In this document: in pieces, positions 1 to 4,583 of the stretch
Layout of the letters: each line of letters starts with the position of its first letter
Position numbering within the stretch: the stretch's first letter is position 1
DNA from: Gemmatimonadota bacterium
GTDB lineage: Bacteria; Gemmatimonadota; Gemmatimonadetes; Longimicrobiales; Longimicrobiaceae
Reading direction: 5' to 3'
Assembly (NCBI GenBank): GCA_019348265.1
Contig: JAHWJV010000283.1
Span: forward strand, 1-5,043
Length of the DNA stretch: 5,043 nucleotides
The notes under the pieces: generated by a model
Databases searched by the model: none
The model's input: the letters and a program-made list of their open reading frames with translations, nothing else
What the model was told of the DNA's origin: nothing
Program-made: the position numbers and the translations under genes

Positions 1-1
1 T

Positions 2-352
2 CTTGGCGAGCGCCGCCCGGATTGCGGGCGCGTCGTCCACGATGCTGGCTTCACTCTGTCCGTAGACGCCGATCGAACGGTCGCCCGGCCTCACCCCCCG
101 GGCTTCGACGCGCTTCGGGAGTGGCCGGAACGCAACAGACCACCCGCCGTGAGTCCAGCGCCACAACGGTGCATGCTCGATGTCCGTGATCACGTCCGGG
201 TCGAGCGGATGCTCTTCGACGGGGTGATCGAGCCCGAAGACGGAATGCTGCGTCCCGACCGGGGACGACCGGGACTCGGCCTCGAGATCAACACAACGGT
301 GCTCGACGAGTACGCCGTCTGGTCGTCACGCCAGGGAAGGGTCCACTCATGA
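2..352 (+). CDS. Probable enolase-superfamily protein (mandelate racemase/muconate lactonizing type), 3' end only
   Basis: This frame is open from the left edge to the TGA at 350-352, so only a C-terminal part is seen. The last ~45 residues resemble the capping-domain tail of mandelate racemase-like enolases: 'LFDGVIEPEDG', then 'RPGLGLEIN', then 'LDEYAVW'. These families abstract a proton alpha to a carboxylate in a Mg-dependent barrel, and many are sugar-acid dehydratases or epimerases. The catalytic barrel residues lie outside the window, so the substrate is unknown. Residues encoded before about 170 are Arg/Pro-rich and do not resemble the family clearly. A frameshift, a diverged segment or a decayed gene is possible there; an internal GTG at 149 is not a likely true start. 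The stop overlaps the next start (ATGA at 349-352), which supports translation in this frame and an operon with the oxidoreductase genes. Family assignment is moderately sure for the tail and weak upstream. Confidence 0.5.
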   Translation, partial: LGERRPDCGRVVHDAGFTLSVDADRTVARPHPPGFDALREWPERNRPPAVSPAPQRCMLDVRDHVRVERMLFDGVIEPEDGMLRPDRGRPGLGLEINTTVLDEYAVWSSRQGRVHS

Positions 353-813
353 ATGCCTTGGCATGGTTCGGGCGCCGTCGGTCGCTACGTGAACGCGTAC
401 TCGACAACGTGCGCGAAGGGCGACTGCAGCGGACGCTGTCGGCGACCACGGCGGCGAGCGTGGTCCCGCTGACCTTCGAGGTGTACCTCGAGCACTACAA
501 AGGGTCATTCGGGGACCGTTGGGAGTGGTTGCCGATCGCCTGCGCTCCTCCCGTGATGGCGGCCGGCGTCGCGGGCGTCTTCTCCGAACGAGCCGCGCGG
601 ACGTGGCTGCCGGCCACTTCGGCGGTCTACGCGCTCAACGGCGCGATCGGATCCTTCCTCCATCTGCGGGGCGTCGCCCGCAAGCCAGGCGGACTCAAGG
701 AACCGATCTACAACCTCGTGATGGGCCCGCCCCTGCTGGCGCCGGGTTCCTTGGTGCTCGTGGGGTCGATCGGGATGCTCGCGGCGCTGATGCGCCGGGA
801 GGGGCAGCGATGA
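349..813 (+). CDS. Small four-helix integral membrane protein of unknown function
   Basis: This 154-residue protein has a basic N-terminus (RRR at 9-11, more Arg to 28) and four hydrophobic stretches at about 30-47, 60-78, 86-104 and 121-147, so it should be an inner-membrane protein. I do not recognise a named family. Two histidines sit at helix ends, H49 after helix 1 and H105 after helix 3. With the N-terminus inside, both would lie on the same face. Short Gly/Pro-rich patches ('KPGG' at 112-115, 'GPPLLAP' at 126-132) look family-like. The ATG at 349 is backed by a strong Shine-Dalgarno (AGGGAAGGG, 333-341), seven bases upstream. It overlaps the preceding stop by four bases, and its own TGA overlaps the next ATG the same way. 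Standing directly before a GMC dehydrogenase and its small subunit, it may be the membrane anchor or electron acceptor of that complex. That role is inference. Confidence 0.85.
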   Translation: MNALAWFGRRRSLRERVLDNVREGRLQRTLSATTAASVVPLTFEVYLEHYKGSFGDRWEWLPIACAPPVMAAGVAGVFSERAARTWLPATSAVYALNGAIGSFLHLRGVARKPGGLKEPIYNLVMGPPLLAPGSLVLVGSIGMLAALMRREGQR

Positions 814-1538
814 GCGCTCCGCGAAACGGACACGAAGAACGGGGCACCGACCCTCGCCCGGAGAATCCAAAACGCCTGCCGCGGCAGCGACGCGGCGTCG
901 TTCCGCAGATGCGCGGCCGCTATCCGGATTGGGATGTCCTCACGCAAGTCGATCACTGGGACGAGGTGACCCGGCGCGTCGTCCTCGCACGAGTGGACGA
1001 TGTCCCGCCGATCCGCTTCTTCGATGAGAGCGAGGTTCGCTCGCTCGGGACGTTCTGCGACGCCGTGATGGCGCAGACCGAGGAACCGCGCATTCCCGTG
1101 CTGTCGTTCATCGACGACAAGCTCTTCTGCGGCCGGTCGGAGGGCTTTCAGTACGCATCGATGCCGGACGACCAAGAGACGTGGCGGCTGCTGGCGCGCG
1201 GACTCGACGAACGCGCCCGATCGCTTGAAGCGACGAGCTTCGCGGAAGCCGGAGTGGACGTGTGCATCCGGATCATCGGCGAGTTGCAACGCGGTGAGCT
1301 GAGCGGCGGGGTCTGGGAACGGCTCGATCCGCAGCTGACGTGGAAGGTCGTGATGAGCAGTGTCTTGGACGCCTTCTACTCGCACCCGTGGGCGTGGAAC
1401 GAGATCGGTTTCGGCGGGCCGGCATACCCGCGCGGCTACGCCCGCCTGGGCGTCGGTCTCAAGGAGGCGTGGGAGGGTGAAGAGGCGTTCGAGCTCGATC
1501 CCGTCCGAGACGTCGACGAGCGGGGACTGGACCTGTGA
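810..1538 (+). CDS. Gluconate 2-dehydrogenase subunit 3-family protein (small subunit of a GMC dehydrogenase)
   Basis: This 242-residue protein matches the gluconate 2-dehydrogenase subunit 3 family. It has the N-terminal 'FFDESEVRSLGTFCDAVM' helix (70-87), which is usual in these proteins, and the aromatic-Gly-rich end 'FYSHPWAWNEIGFGGPAY' (189-206) followed by 'PRGYARLG'. Known members (the gamma subunits of FAD-gluconate, -glucose and -fructose dehydrogenases) pair with a GMC flavoprotein, help it fold, and usually bring it through the Tat pathway. Here no Tat signal is visible: the first 60 residues are charged, and 'RQRR' at 25-28 is not followed by a hydrophobic stretch, so the complex may stay in the cytoplasm. 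I chose the ATG at 810 because GGGAGGGG (797-804) lies five bases upstream and the start overlaps the previous stop. The frame also stays open upstream to 519, but that part lies inside the membrane-protein gene. Its stop overlaps the GTG of the GMC gene. Confidence 0.88.
   Translation: MSAPRNGHEERGTDPRPENPKRLPRQRRGVVPQMRGRYPDWDVLTQVDHWDEVTRRVVLARVDDVPPIRFFDESEVRSLGTFCDAVMAQTEEPRIPVLSFIDDKLFCGRSEGFQYASMPDDQETWRLLARGLDERARSLEATSFAEAGVDVCIRIIGELQRGELSGGVWERLDPQLTWKVVMSSVLDAFYSHPWAWNEIGFGGPAYPRGYARLGVGLKEAWEGEEAFELDPVRDVDERGLDL
811..824 (+). repeat. 14-bp repeat at a stop/start overlap, copy 1
   Basis: TGAGCGCTCCGCGA occurs exactly here and again at 1536-1549. It starts with the stop codon of the membrane-protein gene and encodes the N-terminus MSAPR of the small subunit. 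The embedded 8-mer GAGCGCTC is self-complementary. See the second copy for its partner. Confidence 0.8.
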
Positions 1539-3223
1539 GCGCTCCGCGATGGCTCAAAGGCGCCGTGGGCCCTGAAGACAACGATTCCCGCTGGCTACTC
1601 GACCCCAAGCGACGGCACGTCCCGCAGGCGGCCACGATGCAGACGTTCGCCGACGGCGATGAAGTGGACCTGGTGATCGTCGGGGCCGGAGCGGGGGGAA
1701 CGGTGCTCGCTCAGCGGCTCGCGCGGCACGGCTGGCGGATCGTGATCCTCGAAGCTGGCCCGTTCTGGGATCCGGACCGCGACTGGGTCTCCGACGAAGC
1801 CGGCTCGCATCACATCTACTGGACGCAGAATCGCATCATCGGCGGCGAGAACCCGGTTCCCCTCGGCAAGAACAACAGCGGCCACGGCGTCGGTGGCTCG
1901 ATGGTCCACTTCGCCGGCTACACGCCGCGGTTCCATCCGTCGGACTTCGAGACATTCACGCGTGACGGTGTCGGCGCCGACTGGCCGATCAGCTACGAAG
2001 AGCTCAAACCCCACTACGAGCGCGTCGAGCGGGAGCTGCCGGTCGCCGGGCAGCACTGGCCCTGGGGTGATCCCCACGGGTACCCGCATGCCCCGCACCC
2101 GGTCAGCGGAGCCGCCGAACGCGCGTGGGCGGGGGCGCGGGCCGCGGGAGTCGAGATGCGCGTGGGACCGGTTGCGATCACGAACGGGACGTTCGGCAAC
2201 CGCCCGCACTGCATCTACCGCGGCTATTGTTTGCAGGGCTGCAAGGTCAACGCCAAGGCCTCGCCGCTGGTCACGCATCTCCCGGATGCGTTGGCTCACG
2301 GTGTCGAAGTCCGCGCCGGTTCCATGGCAGCCCGCATCGAGACCGACGCCGCCGGTCGCTGCACCGGAGTCACCTATCTAAACGACGGACGCGAACGCTT
2401 TCAGTCCGCGGCGGCCGTCGCCATCGCCGGATACTCCATCGAGACGCCACGACTGCTGCTGAACTCGGCGAGCGCCAGGCATCCCAACGGCTTGGGCAAC
2501 AATCGCGACCAGGTCGGACGGTACGTGATGGTCCAGGGAGCATCCCAAGTCGCCGGCCGATTCCCCGAGACGCTGCGGATGTACAAGGCGCCGCCGCCTG
2601 AGATCTCGTCCGAGCAGTTCTACGAGACCGATCCTTCCCGCGGCTTCGCGCGCGGCTTCTCGATCCAGACGCTCAGTCCACTGCCGATCGGCTGGGCCGA
2701 ACACGTCCTCGCCGACGGGCACTGGGGCCTGGCCCTGCGCGAATACATGCGCGACTACAACCACTGGTCGGTACTCGGGGCGCTGTCCGAACTGCTCCCC
2801 GACCCGGACAACCGCGTGACGCTCGCCGACGAACACGACGACCATGGCTTGCCGGTCGCGCGCTTCGACTACACCGAGACCGACAACGACAAAGCCAACA
2901 TCGCCTACGCCAAGCAGGTCATGCGGGAGATCTGGGAAGCCGCCGGCGCACAGGACATCCTCACCATCGACCGCTACGCGCACCTCATCGGCGGTGCCCG
3001 TATGGGCTTCGCCCCGGAGAGCAGCGTGTGCGACGCGGATCACCGCGTGTGGGGGATACCCAACCTCTTCGTCGCCGACGGCAGCGCCCTCCCGACGCAA
3101 GGAGCCGCCAACCCGGCCCTCACGATCATGGCGGAGAGCTCACGGCTCGCCGAGCGGTTGATCGCCAAGCGCGTCGACGCGAACGCACACCGTGACGACT
3201 CCTCGACGCCGGCGCCGGTCTGA
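1535..3223 (+). CDS. GMC-family FAD-dependent oxidoreductase (dehydrogenase catalytic subunit)
   Basis: This 562-residue flavoprotein should oxidise an alcohol or sugar hydroxyl, passing electrons through FAD. The N-terminal Rossmann motif 'VIVGAGAGG' (47-55, GxGxxG at 50-55) is followed by E73 in 'ILEAG', the usual ribose-binding acid. 'GHGVGGSMVHFAG' (116-128) is the second FAD-binding region. Cysteines C226, C232 and C236 ('CIYRGYCLQGC') form C-x5-C-x3-C, the spacing I recall for the [3Fe-4S] ligands of Burkholderia FAD-glucose dehydrogenase. At the C-terminus 'HLIGGARMG' (483-491) and 'NPALTI' supply the catalytic pair H483 and N526. They are 43 residues apart, as in cellobiose dehydrogenase and glucose oxidase. 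No signal peptide is seen. The GTG at 1535 overlaps the preceding TGA by four bases and has only a weak GGGGA upstream, so translational coupling is likely. The substrate cannot be read from sequence; the enolase tail upstream hints at a sugar or sugar acid. Confidence 0.95.
   Translation: MSAPRWLKGAVGPEDNDSRWLLDPKRRHVPQAATMQTFADGDEVDLVIVGAGAGGTVLAQRLARHGWRIVILEAGPFWDPDRDWVSDEAGSHHIYWTQNRIIGGENPVPLGKNNSGHGVGGSMVHFAGYTPRFHPSDFETFTRDGVGADWPISYEELKPHYERVERELPVAGQHWPWGDPHGYPHAPHPVSGAAERAWAGARAAGVEMRVGPVAITNGTFGNRPHCIYRGYCLQGCKVNAKASPLVTHLPDALAHGVEVRAGSMAARIETDAAGRCTGVTYLNDGRERFQSAAAVAIAGYSIETPRLLLNSASARHPNGLGNNRDQVGRYVMVQGASQVAGRFPETLRMYKAPPPEISSEQFYETDPSRGFARGFSIQTLSPLPIGWAEHVLADGHWGLALREYMRDYNHWSVLGALSELLPDPDNRVTLADEHDDHGLPVARFDYTETDNDKANIAYAKQVMREIWEAAGAQDILTIDRYAHLIGGARMGFAPESSVCDADHRVWGIPNLFVADGSALPTQGAANPALTIMAESSRLAERLIAKRVDANAHRDDSSTPAPV
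1536..1549 (+). repeat. 14-bp repeat at a stop/start overlap, copy 2
   Basis: Exact copy of the 811-824 element, again beginning with the stop codon of the upstream gene and giving the GMC protein the same MSAPR N-terminus. The two copies lie at equivalent positions of two successive gene junctions, which suggests either duplication of the junction or selection for one coupling sequence. Chance is not excluded in GC-rich DNA. Confidence 0.8.
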
Positions 3224-3231
3224 GTTGTGAC

Positions 3232-3272
3232 TCACGCCCTACGAGACCGGGCGGGTCGGGCGGTCGGCGTGA
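3232..3272 (+). terminator. Possible weak hairpin after the GMC operon
   Basis: TCACGCC (3232-3238) and GGCGTGA (3266-3272) are perfect 7-bp inverted arms around a 27-base GC-rich loop that contains a smaller GACC/GGTC pairing. It lies nine bases after the GMC stop. There is no T-run and the loop is long, so a terminator role is only a possibility. The rest of the 139-base gap to the next gene shows no convincing promoter. Confidence 0.2.
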
Positions 3273-3346
3273 ATCCGGCGAGGCTACCTGAGTCGCACAC
3301 CGTTATCCCGGTCAACGCCCAATCTGTACTCGAACCACCACTAACT

Positions 3347-3357
3347 GAGAGGCAGGG
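3347..3357 (+). promoter_or_regulatory. Ribosome binding site of the TTG-started PPC gene
   Basis: GAGAGG (3347-3352) followed by CAGGG gives a purine-rich Shine-Dalgarno region 5-10 bases before the TTG at 3363. It supports that codon as the start, because no ATG or GTG start is equally well placed for a protein beginning at the conserved N-terminal strand. Confidence 0.5.
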
Positions 3358-3362
3358 CCACA

Positions 3363-3797
3363 TTGGAATTCAAGGAGCTCTCGAGCGGCGATCACGGCCG
3401 GACTTACCTGCTCGTCTTCTCCCAGGGCGACGAGGTCATGGAGACCTTGTCAGGCTGGTGTGAGGAGCACAGGATCACGGCCGCCCGATTCACGGCCATC
3501 GGGGCGTTTCGGGACGCGGTATTGGGCTGGTTCGATTGGGAAGCGCGTGAGTATCGCGAGATTCCCATCGACGACCAGGTTGAAGTGCTCGCGCTCACGG
3601 GTGACGTCGCGATGAAGGACGAGCGCCCTGTCGTCCACGCGCACGCCGTCGTCAGTGGTCGTGATGGCAACGCGCGCGGCGGCCACCTGATGCACGGTCA
3701 CGTCCGTCCGACCCTCGAGCTCGTTCTTGACGAAGTCCCCGCTCACCTGGCGAAACGCCACGACGACGCATCGGGACTCGCCCTGATCTCTCCCTGA
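3363..3797 (+). CDS. PPC/DUF296-domain protein (single-domain, bacterial type)
   Basis: This 144-residue protein is a full-length, stand-alone PPC (DUF296) domain. It shows the family pattern in order: 'RTYLLVFSQGDEVMETL' (13-29), 'ITAARFTAIGAFRDAVLGWF' (38-57), the strand 'VEVLALTGDVAMKDERPVVHAHAV' region (73-96), and 'GGHLMHGHVRPTLELVL' (106-122). H92, H94 and H108 are placed like the histidine cluster that binds metal in bacterial trimeric PPC proteins. In plants the same fold is joined to AT-hooks; none is present here, so calling it a DNA-binding protein would be unsafe, and its biological role is unknown. The start is TTG at 3363; a shorter ORF start at 3227 in another frame is not credible. 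It is separated from the GMC gene by 139 bases and is probably transcribed independently, although read-through is possible. It converges on the peroxiredoxin-like gene. Confidence 0.9.
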   Translation: MEFKELSSGDHGRTYLLVFSQGDEVMETLSGWCEEHRITAARFTAIGAFRDAVLGWFDWEAREYREIPIDDQVEVLALTGDVAMKDERPVVHAHAVVSGRDGNARGGHLMHGHVRPTLELVLDEVPAHLAKRHDDASGLALISP

Positions 3798-3916
3798 GGC
3801 CGGACACCACCGCGCCGGTTCGTGTCATCTGCGAGGGCGGCTGCGCTGAGCATCCGCCGGCGGCGGCGTGAGCGCGTACCTAGAGGTTGAAATGCAGACG
3901 TAGACCTGTAACAAGA

Positions 3917-3950
3917 GCGCGACCGGCGCCGCCGCCGGCGCCGGTCGCGC
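3917..3950. terminator. Perfect 15-bp GC-rich hairpin between convergent genes
   Basis: Arms 3917-3931 (GCGCGACCGGCGCCG) and 3936-3950 are exact reverse complements around the 4-base loop CCGC. The hairpin lies in the 179-base gap between two genes that end toward each other. On the minus strand the stem is followed by TCTTGTT, a short T-rich stretch, so it best fits a terminator for the peroxiredoxin-like gene. On the plus strand no T-run follows, so termination of the PPC gene there would need a T-independent mechanism. The remaining gap sequence (3798-3916) holds only a small CCGCCGGCGG palindrome and no gene I can support. Confidence 0.65.
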
Positions 3951-3976
3951 GCGATCACGCGAGTCCTACGGGTCTG

Positions 3977-4489
3977 TCAGGTGGCCTTCGCGTCCGCGCT
4001 GGACCCGGTATCCGAAGCGTGCTCCTGGATGTAGCGGACGAGCCCGACGACGTCTTCGGGCAGCAGGCGCCCGATGGCGCCTGAGGAGTAGACCGCGGTG
4101 ACGACGGTCCCGTCGGGCGCGAGCACGAAGCCCGTCGACTGCAGGTAACGGGGATCGTCGTTCACGTACGACCCAAGCGTCGCCGCCACCTCGTCGGGAT
4201 CTGCGTTGTACGCGACCGGGAAATTCAAACGCAGTTTCTCCACGAGCTGGGTGGACGTCTGCTCGTCGTCGACCGACAGCGCGACGACTTTGAGGCCCGC
4301 GCTCTCCAGGCTCTCTTGCGCTCGAGTGAACGCGCGGAGTTGACCGTTGCAGTAAGGGCACCAGGCACCGCGGTAGACCAGGACGACGGCGAAGCTGCCG
4401 GTGAGGTCTTCAGGAAGCGACAGCGTGCTTCCGCCGACCGCGGGTAGTTGCTGGGACGGAAACTTCTGGCCGTTCTCGAGGCGGGGCAT
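3977..4489 (-). CDS. AhpC/TSA-type peroxiredoxin-like (redoxin-domain) protein
   Basis: This 170-residue cytoplasmic protein has a thioredoxin fold of the AhpC/TSA (redoxin) group. 'FAVVLVYRGAWCPYC' (33-47) carries the active CPYC at 44-47, followed by 'SLESAGLKVVALSVDD', 'LNFPVAYNADP' and 'GFVLAPDGTVV' in family order. The 'YRGAWCPYC' form replaces the classical Prx motif P-x3-(T/S)-x2-C, as in the 'peroxiredoxin-like' subfamily. It may therefore reduce peroxides or act as a thiol-disulfide reductant; sequence alone does not decide. The chosen ATG (MPRLENGQ, at 4489) has AGGAG five bases upstream. A GTG 17 codons further out (4540) would translate through a palindromic operator and lacks a ribosome binding site. 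The gene diverges from a TetR gene, and two palindromes lie in its 5' region, so it is probably repressed by that regulator. Confidence 0.9.
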   Translation of the reverse strand: MPRLENGQKFPSQQLPAVGGSTLSLPEDLTGSFAVVLVYRGAWCPYCNGQLRAFTRAQESLESAGLKVVALSVDDEQTSTQLVEKLRLNFPVAYNADPDEVAATLGSYVNDDPRYLQSTGFVLAPDGTVVTAVYSSGAIGRLLPEDVVGLVRYIQEHASDTGSSADAKAT

Positions 4490-4492
4490 CGA

Positions 4493-4499
4493 CTCTCCT
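4493..4499 (-). promoter_or_regulatory. Ribosome binding site fixing the start of the peroxiredoxin-like gene
   Basis: On the minus strand AGGAGAG lies just before the ATG at 4489, with the AGGAG core five bases away. It decides in favour of the 170-residue product over the 187-residue reading from GTG at 4540. Confidence 0.75.
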
Positions 4500-4508
4500 G
4501 GAGGCTCG

Positions 4509-4526
4509 GTGGACCGGACGGTCCAC
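4509..4526. promoter_or_regulatory. Palindromic operator 1 (GTGGAC-N6-GTCCAC)
   Basis: GTGGACCGGACGGTCCAC is an 18-bp inverted repeat whose arms match over 8 bp (GTGGACCG/CGGTCCAC) around GA. It lies 20 bases before the peroxiredoxin-like ATG, in that gene's likely 5' leader. The shape resembles sites bound by TetR regulators of the LmrA/YxaF type, which recognise GACC-N-GGTC palindromes (recalled, not checked). The second copy is at 4545-4562. Confidence 0.75.
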
Positions 4527-4538
4527 TTGTCTGCCGAC

Positions 4539-4544
4539 ACAGTA
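4539..4544 (-). promoter_or_regulatory. Possible -10 element of the peroxiredoxin-like gene (TACTGT)
   Basis: Read on the minus strand, TACTGT fits TAnnnT and lies between the two palindromes. Transcription starting there would place operator 1 just downstream of the start site and operator 2 over the -35/-10 spacer. The -35 (GTCAAG at a 17-base spacing) is poor. Confidence 0.25.
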
Positions 4545-4562
4545 GTGGACTTGTCGGTCCAC
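4545..4562. promoter_or_regulatory. Palindromic operator 2 (GTGGAC-N6-GTCCAC)
   Basis: GTGGACTTGTCGGTCCAC repeats the outer arms of operator 1 exactly; its centre is 36 bp away. It lies between the two possible divergent -10 elements and ends 21 bases before the TetR ATG. It is therefore well placed to control both promoters, including autorepression of the regulator. Confidence 0.75.
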
Positions 4563-4568
4563 TTGACT

Positions 4569-4574
4569 TATCCT
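4569..4574 (+). promoter_or_regulatory. Possible -10 element of the TetR gene (TATCCT)
   Basis: TATCCT matches TAnnnT and lies nine bases before the ATG at 4584, so transcription could begin only a few bases before it or at it (a leaderless or nearly leaderless mRNA). No Shine-Dalgarno is seen before this ATG. The -35 region would fall on operator 2, with no good TTGACA match, so this is tentative. Confidence 0.3.
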
Positions 4575-4583
4575 TGTTCGGCA

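Noticed and set aside
25..37. Claim of a PPC protein as an AT-hook-type DNA-binding regulator (annotation habit for this family; gene is at 3363-3797)
   Set aside because: No AT-hook or other DNA-binding motif is present in the 144 residues; only the PPC domain is seen. Nothing at 25-37 itself is claimed.
519..809. Extension of the subunit 3 reading frame upstream of 810
   Set aside because: It overlaps the membrane-protein gene in another frame, reads as Arg/Gly-rich low-complexity sequence, and the ATG at 810 has a strong ribosome binding site and a stop overlap.
708..1385. Long minus-strand reading frame opposite the subunit 3 gene
   Set aside because: It mirrors a clear coding gene in GC-rich DNA; its product is Arg/His/Pro-rich with no recognisable motif.
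1595..2299. Minus-strand reading frame opposite the GMC N-terminal half
   Set aside because: Antisense shadow of a motif-confirmed gene; no family features.
2378..3100. Minus-strand reading frame opposite the GMC C-terminal half
   Set aside because: Same reason: Val/Gly/Asp-rich mirror sequence without motifs or a ribosome binding site.
3303..3330. Promoter for the PPC gene (TTATCC with downstream TGTACT)
   Set aside because: The hexamers and spacing do not match a recognisable -35/-10 pair well enough to report.
3227..3463. Short plus-strand ORF starting right after the GMC stop
   Set aside because: It runs into the PPC gene in a different frame and has no protein-like character in the overlapped part.
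4490..4540. GTG start at 4540 for a 187-residue peroxiredoxin-like protein
   Set aside because: The extra 17 codons consist of operator palindrome and leader, no ribosome binding site precedes it, and AGGAG sits before the ATG at 4489.
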